Positions 11,751 through 19,841 of a DNA stretch of 64,000 bases are shown here, one piece after another (position 1 is the first letter of the stretch; every line of letters starts with the position of its first letter). Origin of the DNA: Myxococcus virescens (GTDB lineage Bacteria > Myxococcota > Myxococcia > Myxococcales > Myxococcaceae); assembly GCF_900101905.1 (NCBI RefSeq), contig NZ_FNAJ01000001.1, positions 248,001 through 312,000 on the forward strand, read 5' to 3'. The position numbers were made by a program, and so were the translations under genes. A model generated the notes under the pieces. The model saw nothing but the letters and a program-made list of their open reading frames with translations, was not told where the DNA came from and searched no databases.

Positions 11751-14700
11751 ATGACGGCGAAGAAGGGTCGGGCGGAGAAGGCGGTCTTGTCCCGGCAGGA
11801 AATCGCGACGCGCCGCAGGGCGCTGGCGGACAAGCGGATGAAGGCCGGCAAGGGCGGAGACGTCACCACCCGGGCCATCACCGGCGTGTTCCTGCTGGCG
11901 GCGTCGTTGATTGCCCTGCTGGCGGTGGCCACTTTCGACGCGAAGGACCGGGTGGGCCCGGGCTTCAACAACGCGGTGGGCCCCATGGGGCACCTCATCG
12001 CGGAGTCGCTGCGCGGCATGCTCGGCGTGTGCGCCTACCTCATCCCCGTGGGCGGCATCTACACGGCCATGGTGCTCTTCGTGGGCAGCCGGGACCGGAA
12101 GCGGGGACCGCAAATCATCAGCCTGGCGCTGCTGACGGTCAGCGTGTCCGTGCTGGCGCAGCTGATGTTCGCCGGTGACAAGGGCTGGGCACACCCACCG
12201 GGTGGCGCGCTGGGCGCCAGCCTGGGCGGCATCATGTCCGGCCTGTTCTCCACGGTGGGCACCGTCATCCTGGTGACGGCCATCAGCGCGGCCGCCCTCA
12301 TCGTGGGCACCCAGTACACCTTCCTCAAGCTGTGCTCGCTGGCGTGGGCCGGGATGTGTGTGGTGGGTCGCCGCGTCCAGGAATCCGCCAGCGTGTTCTG
12401 GGAGGCGCAGAAGGTGGCCTACCAGGAGCGCCAGGAGCGCGCCGCCCAGGAGAAGCTGGAGGAGGCCGCCTTCCTCGCGCAGCTCGAGGCTGACGAGGAA
12501 GAGCTCGCCGAAGCCGAGCGCCTGGCCGAAGAGGCCGAGGCCGCCGAGGCCGAGGCCATGGCGGAGGAGGCCTTCCGGCTGTCGAAGCAGCAGGAGAAGG
12601 AGCAGGCCGCCGCCGCGAAGCTGGCGCTCAAGGAGTCCCGCGAGCGCGAGAAGGCGGAGAAGCTGGAGAAGAAGCTGCTCCCGCCGACCCGCGAGGCCGA
12701 CTCGCTGCCCCCTGCCCCCGCGCCCGTGCTGGCCCTTCCGGAGAAAGCGCCGGCGAAGGCGGAGAAGCGCCCGGCCCTCGGTGCCGACCCGGCCTGGGCC
12801 GCGTCCTTCCTGCCGCCCTCGCCCAACCTCATCATTCCCGCCGACGGCGCCGACGCCACCGAAACGCCGCGCGCCCGCCGCAAGCCGAACATCGTCACCG
12901 GCCCGGCGCCGGTCCCCATGGCCGACATGGAGGCCGAGCCTGTCGCGCCCGTCGCCGCCGCCCCCATCGCGCCGGTGCCCCCCGCCCCCGCCGCCCCGGC
13001 CGACATCGTCCCCGCGCCGCAGGCCGCGCTGGCACGCATGCCGCTCATCGTGGAGCCCAAGGCCCCGCCCAAGCCCACCGTCAAGAAGAGTCAGGACCAG
13101 TTCGAGTTCGTCGGCGACCGCAAGAGCTTCTCGCTGCCGCCGCTCGACGTGCTCGAGTGCGACAAGACGGAGCGCTCCGCGCTGGACAAGGACGTGTACC
13201 TGTCCACGGCGGAGAAGCTGCGCGCGAAGCTGGCGGACTTCGGCATCGTCGGCGAGGTGGTGGAGATTCGCCCCGGCCCCGTCGTCACCATGTACGAGTT
13301 CCTCCCGGGACCCGGCATCAAGGTGAGCAAGATTGCCGCGCTCGCGGACGACCTCGCCATGGCCATGGAGGCCATGCGCGTGCGCATCGTCGCCCCCATC
13401 CCCGGCAAGGGCGTGGTGGGCATCGAAGTTCCGAACAGGGACCGCGAGACCGTCTACCTCAAGGAGATTGCCGAGCAGGACGCCTTCAACAAGGGCGCCA
13501 GCAAGCTGACCATGTGCGTGGGCAAGGACATCGAGGGCATGCCGTACGTCCTCGACCTGGCCAAGGCGCCCCACCTGCTCATCGCCGGCACCACCGGCTC
13601 CGGTAAGTCGGTGGCGGTGAACTCCATGATCATGAGCATCCTCCTCAAGGCCACGCCCGAGGAGGTCCGCTTCATCATGGTGGACCCGAAGATGCTGGAG
13701 CTCTCCGTCTACGAGGGCATCCCCCACCTGCTGCTGCCGGTGGTGACGGACCCGAAGAAGGCGGCGCTCGCGCTGCGCTGGGCCGTGGAGGAGATGGAGC
13801 GCCGCTACCAGATGCTGTCCGAGGCGGGCGTGCGCAACATCGCCGGCTTCAACAAGCTGGTGGAGAGCACCGCGGTGGAGGTGAAGGCGACCACCGAATC
13901 CGCGCCGAAGAAGAAGGCGAAGCCGAAGAACGTGCTCGTGCTCGATGGCGAAAGCCCCAAGTCCTCCATGCCCGCGGGCGGCGAGAGCCTGGGCGTCGCC
14001 GCCCCCCGGGACGACGAGGACGACATGCTCGACGCGCAGGCGTCCGAGGAAGCCGAGGCTCCCGAGCTGGAGGCCGAGTCCGAGGACACCGAGGCGCTGG
14101 AGGCCAGCGAGTCCACCGAGCCGGAGAAGAAGCAGCTCAAGAAGCTGCCCTACATCGTGGTCATCATCGACGAGCTCGCCGACCTGATGATGGTGGCCAG
14201 CCGCGAGGTGGAGACCTACGTCGCGCGCCTGGCACAGATGGCCCGCGCGGCCGGCATCCACCTGATGGTCGCCACGCAGCGCCCGTCCACGGACGTCGTC
14301 ACCGGCGTCATCAAGGCCAACTTCCCCACGCGCGTCAGCTTCATGCTGCGCTCGAAGCCGGACTCGATGACGATTCTGGGCACGGTCGGCGCGGAGGCCC
14401 TGCTGGGCATGGGCGACATGCTCATCATGCCGCCCACCAGCGCGCACCTGCAGCGCGTGCACGGCGCGTTCGTGTCGGAGAACGAAATCAAGAAGGCGGT
14501 GGACCACCTCAAGGCCCAGGGCAAGCCCGTCTACGACGACTCCATCCTCAAGCCGCGCGACGAGGACGTGGAAGGTGGCGGCGAGGAGGACGAGCTGTCC
14601 GACGAGCTGTACGACCAGGCGCTCGCGACGGTCAGCGAGATGCGGGCCGTCTCCATCTCCATGCTCCAGCGCAAGATGCGCATCGGCTACAACCGCGCGG

Positions 14701-14816
14701 CCCGCATGATTGAGCGGATGGAGCGCGACGGCGTGGTGGGCGCGGCGGATGGTGCCAAGCCCCGCGAGGTGCTCATCCGGGGCCTCGGCGACATGCCCGG
14801 CGCCGGGGCCATGTAA
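11751..14816 (+). CDS. ftsK: FtsK/SpoIIIE DNA translocase
   Basis: Septal DNA pump for chromosome segregation, 1021 aa. The N-terminus has four hydrophobic membrane segments (within about residues 40-200). A Glu/Ala/Lys-rich helical linker and a Pro/Ala-rich region follow, to about residue 450. The motor has GTTGSGKSVAVN (Walker A, about 613-623) and YIVVIIDELADLMM (Walker B, about 800). The gamma winged-helix domain at the end (ISMLQRKMRIGYNRAARMIERME) recognises the polar KOPS/SRS-type sequences. Between Walker A and Walker B there is an insertion of about 95 residues that is largely acidic (DDEDDMLDAQASEEAEAPE), longer than the E. coli loop at that place. The ATG at 11751 is preceded by AGAGGGA. 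Confidence 0.97.
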   Translation: MTAKKGRAEKAVLSRQEIATRRRALADKRMKAGKGGDVTTRAITGVFLLAASLIALLAVATFDAKDRVGPGFNNAVGPMGHLIAESLRGMLGVCAYLIPVGGIYTAMVLFVGSRDRKRGPQIISLALLTVSVSVLAQLMFAGDKGWAHPPGGALGASLGGIMSGLFSTVGTVILVTAISAAALIVGTQYTFLKLCSLAWAGMCVVGRRVQESASVFWEAQKVAYQERQERAAQEKLEEAAFLAQLEADEEELAEAERLAEEAEAAEAEAMAEEAFRLSKQQEKEQAAAAKLALKESREREKAEKLEKKLLPPTREADSLPPAPAPVLALPEKAPAKAEKRPALGADPAWAASFLPPSPNLIIPADGADATETPRARRKPNIVTGPAPVPMADMEAEPVAPVAAAPIAPVPPAPAAPADIVPAPQAALARMPLIVEPKAPPKPTVKKSQDQFEFVGDRKSFSLPPLDVLECDKTERSALDKDVYLSTAEKLRAKLADFGIVGEVVEIRPGPVVTMYEFLPGPGIKVSKIAALADDLAMAMEAMRVRIVAPIPGKGVVGIEVPNRDRETVYLKEIAEQDAFNKGASKLTMCVGKDIEGMPYVLDLAKAPHLLIAGTTGSGKSVAVNSMIMSILLKATPEEVRFIMVDPKMLELSVYEGIPHLLLPVVTDPKKAALALRWAVEEMERRYQMLSEAGVRNIAGFNKLVESTAVEVKATTESAPKKKAKPKNVLVLDGESPKSSMPAGGESLGVAAPRDDEDDMLDAQASEEAEAPELEAESEDTEALEASESTEPEKKQLKKLPYIVVIIDELADLMMVASREVETYVARLAQMARAAGIHLMVATQRPSTDVVTGVIKANFPTRVSFMLRSKPDSMTILGTVGAEALLGMGDMLIMPPTSAHLQRVHGAFVSENEIKKAVDHLKAQGKPVYDDSILKPRDEDVEGGGEEDELSDELYDQALATVSEMRAVSISMLQRKMRIGYNRAARMIERMERDGVVGAADGAKPREVLIRGLGDMPGAGAM

Positions 14817-14936
14817 GGCCCACGTGGCCGCCGTCTCCCGGATGGGATGGGAGGCGGTGGCCCTGGCGGTTCCACTTCACGGGGGCGTCCTGGCTCGGCC
14901 CGGACGCCCTCGCTGTTTTCCACCCGAGGCGTGCCC

Positions 14937-15221
14937 ATGATTGTCGCCATCTCCCGCTTCCGGCCGGCCCCCGAGGAAGCGGACCGCCTGGTCGCCCGCT
15001 TCCAGGCGCGCACGCGGGCGGTGGACGGATACCCGGGCTTCCTGGGGCTGGAGGTGCTGCGCTCCTTCGAACGGCCGCCGGAGCTGATGCTGGTGACGCG
15101 CTGGCGGGACAAGGCCTCCATGCGGGCCTACTTTCAGTCCGAGGACTTCCAGCGGGCGCGGGAGGCGAGCGCCCAGCAGGAGGACGCCACCTTCGCCCTC
15201 TACGAGGTGGTGGGCACATGA
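14937..15221 (+). CDS. Small ABM-domain (antibiotic biosynthesis monooxygenase-like) protein
   Basis: A 94-aa single-domain protein of the dimeric alpha/beta barrel type: MIVAISRFRPAPEEADRLVARF, then GYPGFLGLEVLRS, MLVTRWRDKASMRAYFQSEDFQRA. Family members include quinol monooxygenases and IsdG/HmoB haem-degrading enzymes. The residue set here does not decide between them, so I give no symbol. Its stop is 6 nt before an ATG of the rlmL frame and about 50 nt before the preferred rlmL start, so the two are probably cotranscribed. Confidence 0.8.
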   Translation: MIVAISRFRPAPEEADRLVARFQARTRAVDGYPGFLGLEVLRSFERPPELMLVTRWRDKASMRAYFQSEDFQRAREASAQQEDATFALYEVVGT

Positions 15222-15272
15222 AACGCGATGCCGGTTCCCAAGCGGCCCGGTGTCGTCTATGGGCGGAATCCC

Positions 15273-16529
15273 ATGGCTGAACGCATTGCCCTTTTCGCCA
15301 CCGCCGCTCGCGGCACCGAGGACCTCCTGGCCGACGAGCTGAAGGAGCTCGGCGCCCGCCGCATCCGCCAGGACCGCGGCGGTGTCCGCTTCATGGCCAC
15401 GTTGGACGAGGCGCTCATGGTGGCGCTCTGGTCCCGCATCGCCATGCGCGTGCTCTACCCGCTGGGCGCCTTCGAGGCCCGGGGCGCGGAAGGCCTGTAC
15501 GAAGCCGCCGCCAGCATCCCCTGGGAGGAGCACCTCACCCCCGAACACACCTTCGCGGTGGATGCCACGCTGAAGGACAGCGAGCACAGCCACTCCGGCT
15601 TCGTGGCCCTCAAGGTGAAAGACGCCATCGTCGACCGGATGCGCGACACGAAGGGCGCCCGGCCGGACGTGAACACGCGCGACCCGGACATCCGCGTGGT
15701 GGCGCACCTCGCCCGTGAAACGCTGTCCCTGTCCCTGGATTTGTGCGGCGAGCCCCTGCACCGCCGGGGCTACCGCGTGCGCCCCACGCCCGCTCCGCTG
15801 AAGGAGACGCTGGCCGCGGCGGTGCTGCGCGCGGCGAACTACACGGGGACGGAGGGACTGGTGGACCCGATGTGCGGCTCCGGCACCTTGCTCATCGAGG
15901 CAGGCCTCATCGCCCGTCGGCGCGCGCCCGGGCTCAACCGGGACTTCGCGGTGGAGCGCTGGCCGGAGCTGGGCGCCCGGGCCCGCGAGCTGCTCGCGGA
16001 CATGCGCGCGGATGCCCGCCGCAACGAGCGGAAGGTGGAAGTACCGCTGCTCGGCTTCGACAAGGACCCGGAGGCGCTGGAGGCCGCCAGCCGCAACGTG
16101 CGCGCCGCACGCCTGACGGAGGAAATCCAGCTGGCCGAAGGTGACGCGACCCGGCTGCCGCCGCTGCCGGAGACAGGCGGATTGCTCGTCACCAACCCAC
16201 CCTACGGCGACCGGCTCGGCACGGGCGGCCAGAAGGGCATGAAGAGCTTCTACTTCAAGCTGGGCGAGTCGCTGCGCGTCCCGGGCTGGCGCGTGTGGGT
16301 CATCTGCGGCAACCCCGGCTTCGAGAGCGCCTTCCATGCGCGCCCCTCCGCGAAGCGGGACCTCTGGAACGGCCCCATCGCCTGCTCGCTGCTCGGCTAC
16401 CGTCCTCCAGACGGTGGCAGCGCTCGGGGTGACACCGGGGACGGCTCAGAAGCGCCGCTCGGTGCGCCGCGCCAGCCGGCGGATGTTGCCCCGGTGCGTC
16501 CACAGCATGAGGGCGAAGAGGAGGGCTGA
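15273..16529 (+). CDS. rlmL: 23S rRNA (guanine-N2)-methyltransferase, RlmL N-half type
   Basis: Predicted to methylate a guanine N2 in 23S rRNA. The sequence aligns by eye along the N-terminal half of E. coli RlmL/RlmKL: LFATAARGTEDLLADEL, a THUMP region, KVKDAIVDRMRD, LDLCGEPLHRRGYR, the SAM motif DPMCGSGTLLIEA and the catalytic NPPYGDRL. The RlmK half is absent, which is common outside gammaproteobacteria. The ATG at 15273 (MAERIALFA) matches the family start, and an upstream ATG at 15228 is also possible. After SLLGYRPPDGG the frame runs on for about 35 low-complexity residues that overlap the 3' end of plsY on the other strand by 84 bp. Confidence 0.9.
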   Translation: MAERIALFATAARGTEDLLADELKELGARRIRQDRGGVRFMATLDEALMVALWSRIAMRVLYPLGAFEARGAEGLYEAAASIPWEEHLTPEHTFAVDATLKDSEHSHSGFVALKVKDAIVDRMRDTKGARPDVNTRDPDIRVVAHLARETLSLSLDLCGEPLHRRGYRVRPTPAPLKETLAAAVLRAANYTGTEGLVDPMCGSGTLLIEAGLIARRRAPGLNRDFAVERWPELGARARELLADMRADARRNERKVEVPLLGFDKDPEALEAASRNVRAARLTEEIQLAEGDATRLPPLPETGGLLVTNPPYGDRLGTGGQKGMKSFYFKLGESLRVPGWRVWVICGNPGFESAFHARPSAKRDLWNGPIACSLLGYRPPDGGSARGDTGDGSEAPLGAPRQPADVAPVRPQHEGEEEG

Positions 16530-17024
16530 GAGTCCCGCGTATTCCACGGCCCGAGCGGTGAGCGCCGACGTGCCCACCGCCGTGGCCCCCGCCGCCAGCG
16601 AGCCCAGCGAGCTCACGCGCGACACGGCGAAGACGGTGACATACGCCAGCGCGCCCGCCAGCGCGGCCTGGGGCACCAGCACCAGCAGCACGCCCAGCGC
16701 GGTGGCCACGCCCTTGCCGCCCTGGAGCTTCAGCCACACCGGGTAGATGTGTCCCAGCACCGCGGCCAGCCCCACCGCCACGTGCACGGTGGGCGCATCT
16801 GGCAGCAGGCGCACCGCCAGGACCACGGGCAACGCCCCCTTGATGGCATCCAGCAGCAACACCACCGCGCCCAGCTTCTTGCCCGCCACGCGCGTGACGT
16901 TGGTGGCGCCGATGTTCCCGCTACCGCCCTTGCGCACGTCCACCCCGCGCAGCCACCGCGTCAGCAACACACCGAAGGGAATGGAGCCGGCGAGGTAGCC
17001 CAGCAGGACGAGCGCGGAAGTCAC
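16446..17024 (-). CDS. plsY: Acyl-phosphate:glycerol-3-phosphate acyltransferase
   Basis: Integral inner-membrane enzyme that makes lysophosphatidic acid from acyl-phosphate. The three PlsY motifs are visible: GSGNIGATN (residues 33-41), GGKGVATALG and the C-terminal HRGNI. Several hydrophobic helices are present, and 192 aa is typical. It starts with GTG 10 nt downstream of the DUF2752 gene stop, so those two genes probably share a transcript. The 3' end overlaps rlmL. Confidence 0.95.
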   Translation of the reverse strand: MTSALVLLGYLAGSIPFGVLLTRWLRGVDVRKGGSGNIGATNVTRVAGKKLGAVVLLLDAIKGALPVVLAVRLLPDAPTVHVAVGLAAVLGHIYPVWLKLQGGKGVATALGVLLVLVPQAALAGALAYVTVFAVSRVSSLGSLAAGATAVGTSALTARAVEYAGLSALLFALMLWTHRGNIRRLARRTERRF

Positions 17025-17034
17025 GACGCAGAGG

Positions 17035-17466
17035 CTACAGCAGCAGGTGGGGGAAGCGCGTCTTCACCACCACGTAGGCGTAATTGACCAGGATGATGAT
17101 GGGCGTCAGGACGCCCAGGACGCTCCACTCGCGGGGGGAGAGCTCCACCTGGGGAATGGGCATCGCGAACACCAGGTGCAGCACCATGACCACCGCCGCC
17201 AGCGCGAACACGATGGCCGCCACCGTTCCCAGGGGGTTGGCCTCCCAGGCTCCGGCGAAGTTGAGGTGGGATACCCGGTCGGCCACGCGCGTCAGGCCGC
17301 AGCCGAGGCAGGGCCACCCGGTCTGCTCCCTGAGCACACAGCCCCAGAAGGGGATGATGCGGGCCACCGGGATGTAGCGCGCCACGAGCAGCCCCACCAC
17401 GCCAGCGAGCCCCATGGCGTCCACGGTGCTGAAACGGCGGTTGCGGGGAGGGATGACGACCTTCAA
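17035..17466 (-). CDS. DUF2752 membrane protein
   Basis: A 143-aa protein with three hydrophobic segments. The DUF2752 signature lies between the first two: a Cys-containing stretch PCLGCGLTRVADRVSHLNFAGAWEANPLG. The family is of unknown function, and the CGLTR motif is its hallmark. I chose a TTG start at 17466 because an ideal AGGAGGT lies 4 nt before it. The first ATG (17415) has no ribosome site and would trim 17 residues. It lies just upstream of plsY. Confidence 0.8.
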   Translation of the reverse strand: MKVVIPPRNRRFSTVDAMGLAGVVGLLVARYIPVARIIPFWGCVLREQTGWPCLGCGLTRVADRVSHLNFAGAWEANPLGTVAAIVFALAAVVMVLHLVFAMPIPQVELSPREWSVLGVLTPIIILVNYAYVVVKTRFPHLLL

Positions 17467-17554
17467 GCGCACCTCCTCAGCGTGTGCGGGTGGATGGACT
17501 TTAGTACGGGGGTCGCCTTGCCGGAGCAAAGACTTTTGGCTAAGCGGACGGGGT

Positions 17555-18115
17555 ATGAACACGCTCCGCACGTCCCTGATGCTGCTGGTCGCCGTTCCCC
17601 TGGTTGCCCTCGCGAGTGACAAGTCGTCCGCCAAGGCGGGCAAGGCCGCCGAGGCCGACTGCCACCACCCGCCCGCCCCGCAGGCGCAGACCGCGCCCAA
17701 GGCCGAAGGCGCGTCCGATGGCTGGAAGCTCACCCGCGGCGAGCCCCTCAAGGGCGCCAAGGCGGTGAAGCTCGCGGACGTGCTGGCCAGGCCGCAGGCT
17801 CACGACGGAAAGACGGTGCTGCTCGAGGGGCAGGTGCGCAAGGCGTGTGAGCGCAAGGGCTGCTGGATGGAGCTGGCGGCGAACGGCCAGGACAAAGGCC
17901 CGGGCGTGCGCGTGACGTTCAAGGACTACGGCTTCTTCGTCCCCCTGGACTCCGCGGGCGCGCAGGCGCGCGTGGAAGGCGTGCTGAAGGTGGCCGAGCT
18001 GACCGACAGCCGCGCCCAGCACTACGAGTCCGAGGGCGCCATCGTCCCCCGCGGCGCCGATGGCAAGCCGCGTGAGGTGCAGTTGGTGGCCACGGGCGTC
18101 GAACTTCGCCGCTGA
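17555..18115 (+). CDS. Secreted DUF4920 protein
   Basis: A 186-aa exported protein. The signal peptide MNTLRTSLMLLVAVPLVALA is followed by a Lys/Ala and His/Pro-rich spacer (CHHPPAP). The DUF4920 domain then carries LTRGEPLKGAKAVKLADVLARP, GKTVLLEGQVRKACERKGCWMEL and VRVTFKDYGFFVPLD. The two cysteines in ACERKGCW could bind metal or form a disulphide. The domain resembles the OB-like folds of periplasmic proteins, and its biochemical role is not known. The nuclease-fold gene begins 6 nt after its stop, so they may be cotranscribed. GGACGGGG precedes the ATG at 17555. Confidence 0.85.
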   Translation: MNTLRTSLMLLVAVPLVALASDKSSAKAGKAAEADCHHPPAPQAQTAPKAEGASDGWKLTRGEPLKGAKAVKLADVLARPQAHDGKTVLLEGQVRKACERKGCWMELAANGQDKGPGVRVTFKDYGFFVPLDSAGAQARVEGVLKVAELTDSRAQHYESEGAIVPRGADGKPREVQLVATGVELRR

Positions 18116-18121
18116 GACGAC

Positions 18122-18703
18122 ATGGCACGAAGCTTCAGCATGCGCGGCGTGCAGAGCGCGGCGGACCGCGCCGTGCAGCACGCCCGCGCATGGATGTTGG
18201 AGACGGAGCCGGGCTCGCGCGTGCATGACGTGCAGTTGGACCCGCGCTTCCAGCACCGGGGTGTGGACCTGCTCTGGGAGCTCCCCTCGGGCGAGGTGCG
18301 CGGCATCGAGGTGAAGGGCGACCGCAACGCCACCCGCCGGCGCTACTTCTTCGAGCTGGTGTCCAACCTGGAGAAGGACACCCCAGGCTGCTTCCTCTAC
18401 AGCGGCGCGGACCTGCTGGTGTACGTCTTCCTCTCGCAGGGAGAGCTGCACGTCGTGCCCATGAAGGCGGCGCGCGAGTGGTTCCTTCCCCGGGCGAAGG
18501 AGTACCCGCTCAAGCACGCCTTCACCCAGACGGGCGCCATCCGCTACACCACCGTGGGCGCCGTGGTTTCCGTGCGAGACGTGGCGGAAGGTGTCCCCGG
18601 CGTGCTTCGCGTTCCGCTGAAGCGCCGGGGTGGCGCGAAGGACGTGGCGGAAGAGGTGCCGCCCACCCCCGAATCTCCTCAGGGACAGGAGTCGAACGGC
18701 TAG
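18122..18703 (+). CDS. Predicted PD-(D/E)xK nuclease-fold protein
   Basis: A 193-aa cytosolic protein. The centre shows a restriction-endonuclease-like core: an N-terminal helix, then QHRGVDLLWELPSGEVRGIEVKGDR, which fits D-(x)n-E-x-K with Asp49, Glu63 and Lys65 as the metal site. The next strand and helix (YFFELVSNLEKDTPG, FLYSGADLLVYVF) fit the fold. The C-terminus is low-complexity. No partner methyltransferase or phage gene is nearby, so a repair or housekeeping nuclease is more likely than restriction, but the function is unknown. It starts 6 nt after the DUF4920 gene. Confidence 0.65.
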   Translation: MARSFSMRGVQSAADRAVQHARAWMLETEPGSRVHDVQLDPRFQHRGVDLLWELPSGEVRGIEVKGDRNATRRRYFFELVSNLEKDTPGCFLYSGADLLVYVFLSQGELHVVPMKAAREWFLPRAKEYPLKHAFTQTGAIRYTTVGAVVSVRDVAEGVPGVLRVPLKRRGGAKDVAEEVPPTPESPQGQESNG

Positions 18704-18721
18704 GACGAAGGGGCGGAAAGT

Positions 18722-18818
18722 GCGGCTCCCAGGCCCCCTCTTTCCTGGGCGCGGAGCCGCGGACGGGCCCCACTCTTCCCACGGGCTGTGACAGGAGGCC
18801 ACGCAGGCCCCCTGTCAC
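18722..18818. terminator. Two adjacent hairpins between convergent genes
   Basis: The first hairpin pairs GCGGCTCC (18722-18729) with GGAGCCGC (18753-18760), with an inner CAGG/CCTG. The second pairs GTGACAGG (18788-18795) with CCTGTCAC (18811-18818) and has an inner GGCC/GGCC, giving a nearly continuous 13-bp stem with a 5-nt loop. They fill the 124-nt space between the converging genes and probably end transcription from both sides. T-tracts are lacking. Confidence 0.6.
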
Positions 18819-18827
18819 GCACGTACC

Positions 18828-19745
18828 TCAGCGACCGTGACGGTGACGGCGGTGGCCGGGGTGAATCTTGTCGTGGGCCGCCTCCAGGCGCTCGGAGATG
18901 CCCATCAGCTCCAGCAGCGACTCGCGGTCGTTCTGCGCCTTGTAGACGTGCTCCAGGCGGGGGACGAGGTCCAGCGCGAGGTGCAGGTCACCGCCATTCT
19001 CCGCCGCCGCGAGCAGCGTGCGGGCCGCCGCCGCCGCCTGACCGTGCGCCTTGATGTGGATGAGGCCGTCCACCGCCAGCAGGCGCGCGATGGGCGAGCG
19101 CTCGGTGTCCTCGGTGAGCTTCACCATGTCCTCGGTGGCAGGCCCCAGCTCGCCCTTCGCCGCGCGGACGATGGCGCGCGAGATTCCACGGCGGTCCGGC
19201 AGGAGGAACTCCTCCAGGTCCGCGAAGGACTCCGCGTGGCCCACGTGGCCCGATGACGCCAGCGCCTCCGCGAGGCTGTCGAAGATTTCGGCCTGCTTCT
19301 CCGTGAAGGGCGCCAGCGCCTCGCGCATGAAGCGCTCCTGCGGCGCCCCCTTCTCGTCGAGCGGCATCTTCGCGCGCACCGCGTTCATCTTCTCGAAGGC
19401 GGCGTCCACCGCCGCGTCCTGCCGCCCACCCAACAGGAACGACAGTTGCTGCATCAGGTTCGCCAGCGTGTCGGCCATCTCCATGGGCGCCACGCGGTCC
19501 GGCAGCCAGCGGCTCCACAGCTCCACCGCCGCCGCCACCGCGAAGTCCTTGAAGGGACCGGTGCCCTTCCACTGCGGCCGCCACTGCTGGGCAATGCCCA
19601 GCGGGAAGGCCGTCTCCGCCAGCTTGCGGAAGTCGTCCTCGCCCACGGCAATGCCGTAATGGCCGAGCGTCCCGAGCAGGGCCTCCGTCGAGTACTCCTT
19701 CAGGCCCTTCTGCTGCCACGACTTGTCCACTCGCTGCGTGCTCAC
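18828..19745 (-). CDS. Alpha-helical protein, function unknown
   Basis: A 305-aa soluble protein with no recognised family. It is predicted to be mostly helical (for example MADTLANLMQQLSFLLGG and IFDSLAEALASSGHVGHA). The C-terminal part, with PIARLLAVDGLIHIKAHGQAAAAARTLL, resembles helical repeats. The last residues are His/Arg-rich (HPGHRRHRHGR), which might bind metal. I placed the start at the GTG at 19745, preceded by CGGAGAT. The reading frame continues to 19787 without a ribosome site. It ends next to the paired hairpins. Confidence 0.7.
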   Translation of the reverse strand: MSTQRVDKSWQQKGLKEYSTEALLGTLGHYGIAVGEDDFRKLAETAFPLGIAQQWRPQWKGTGPFKDFAVAAAVELWSRWLPDRVAPMEMADTLANLMQQLSFLLGGRQDAAVDAAFEKMNAVRAKMPLDEKGAPQERFMREALAPFTEKQAEIFDSLAEALASSGHVGHAESFADLEEFLLPDRRGISRAIVRAAKGELGPATEDMVKLTEDTERSPIARLLAVDGLIHIKAHGQAAAAARTLLAAAENGGDLHLALDLVPRLEHVYKAQNDRESLLELMGISERLEAAHDKIHPGHRRHRHGR

Positions 19746-19841
19746 CTGGATCTCCGCTGCCCTGGACGCCGGCCATCGGCGCGCCAAGCGGCCTTCTAGC
19801 GGAAGCCGGGGCGGACGTGCACCACCACGTGCAATCCCACG

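Noticed and set aside
11469..14507. 1012-codon open frame antisense to ftsK
   Set aside because: It is a shadow of the GC-rich ftsK frame, has His/Arg/Gly-rich sequence without domains, and has no ribosome site.
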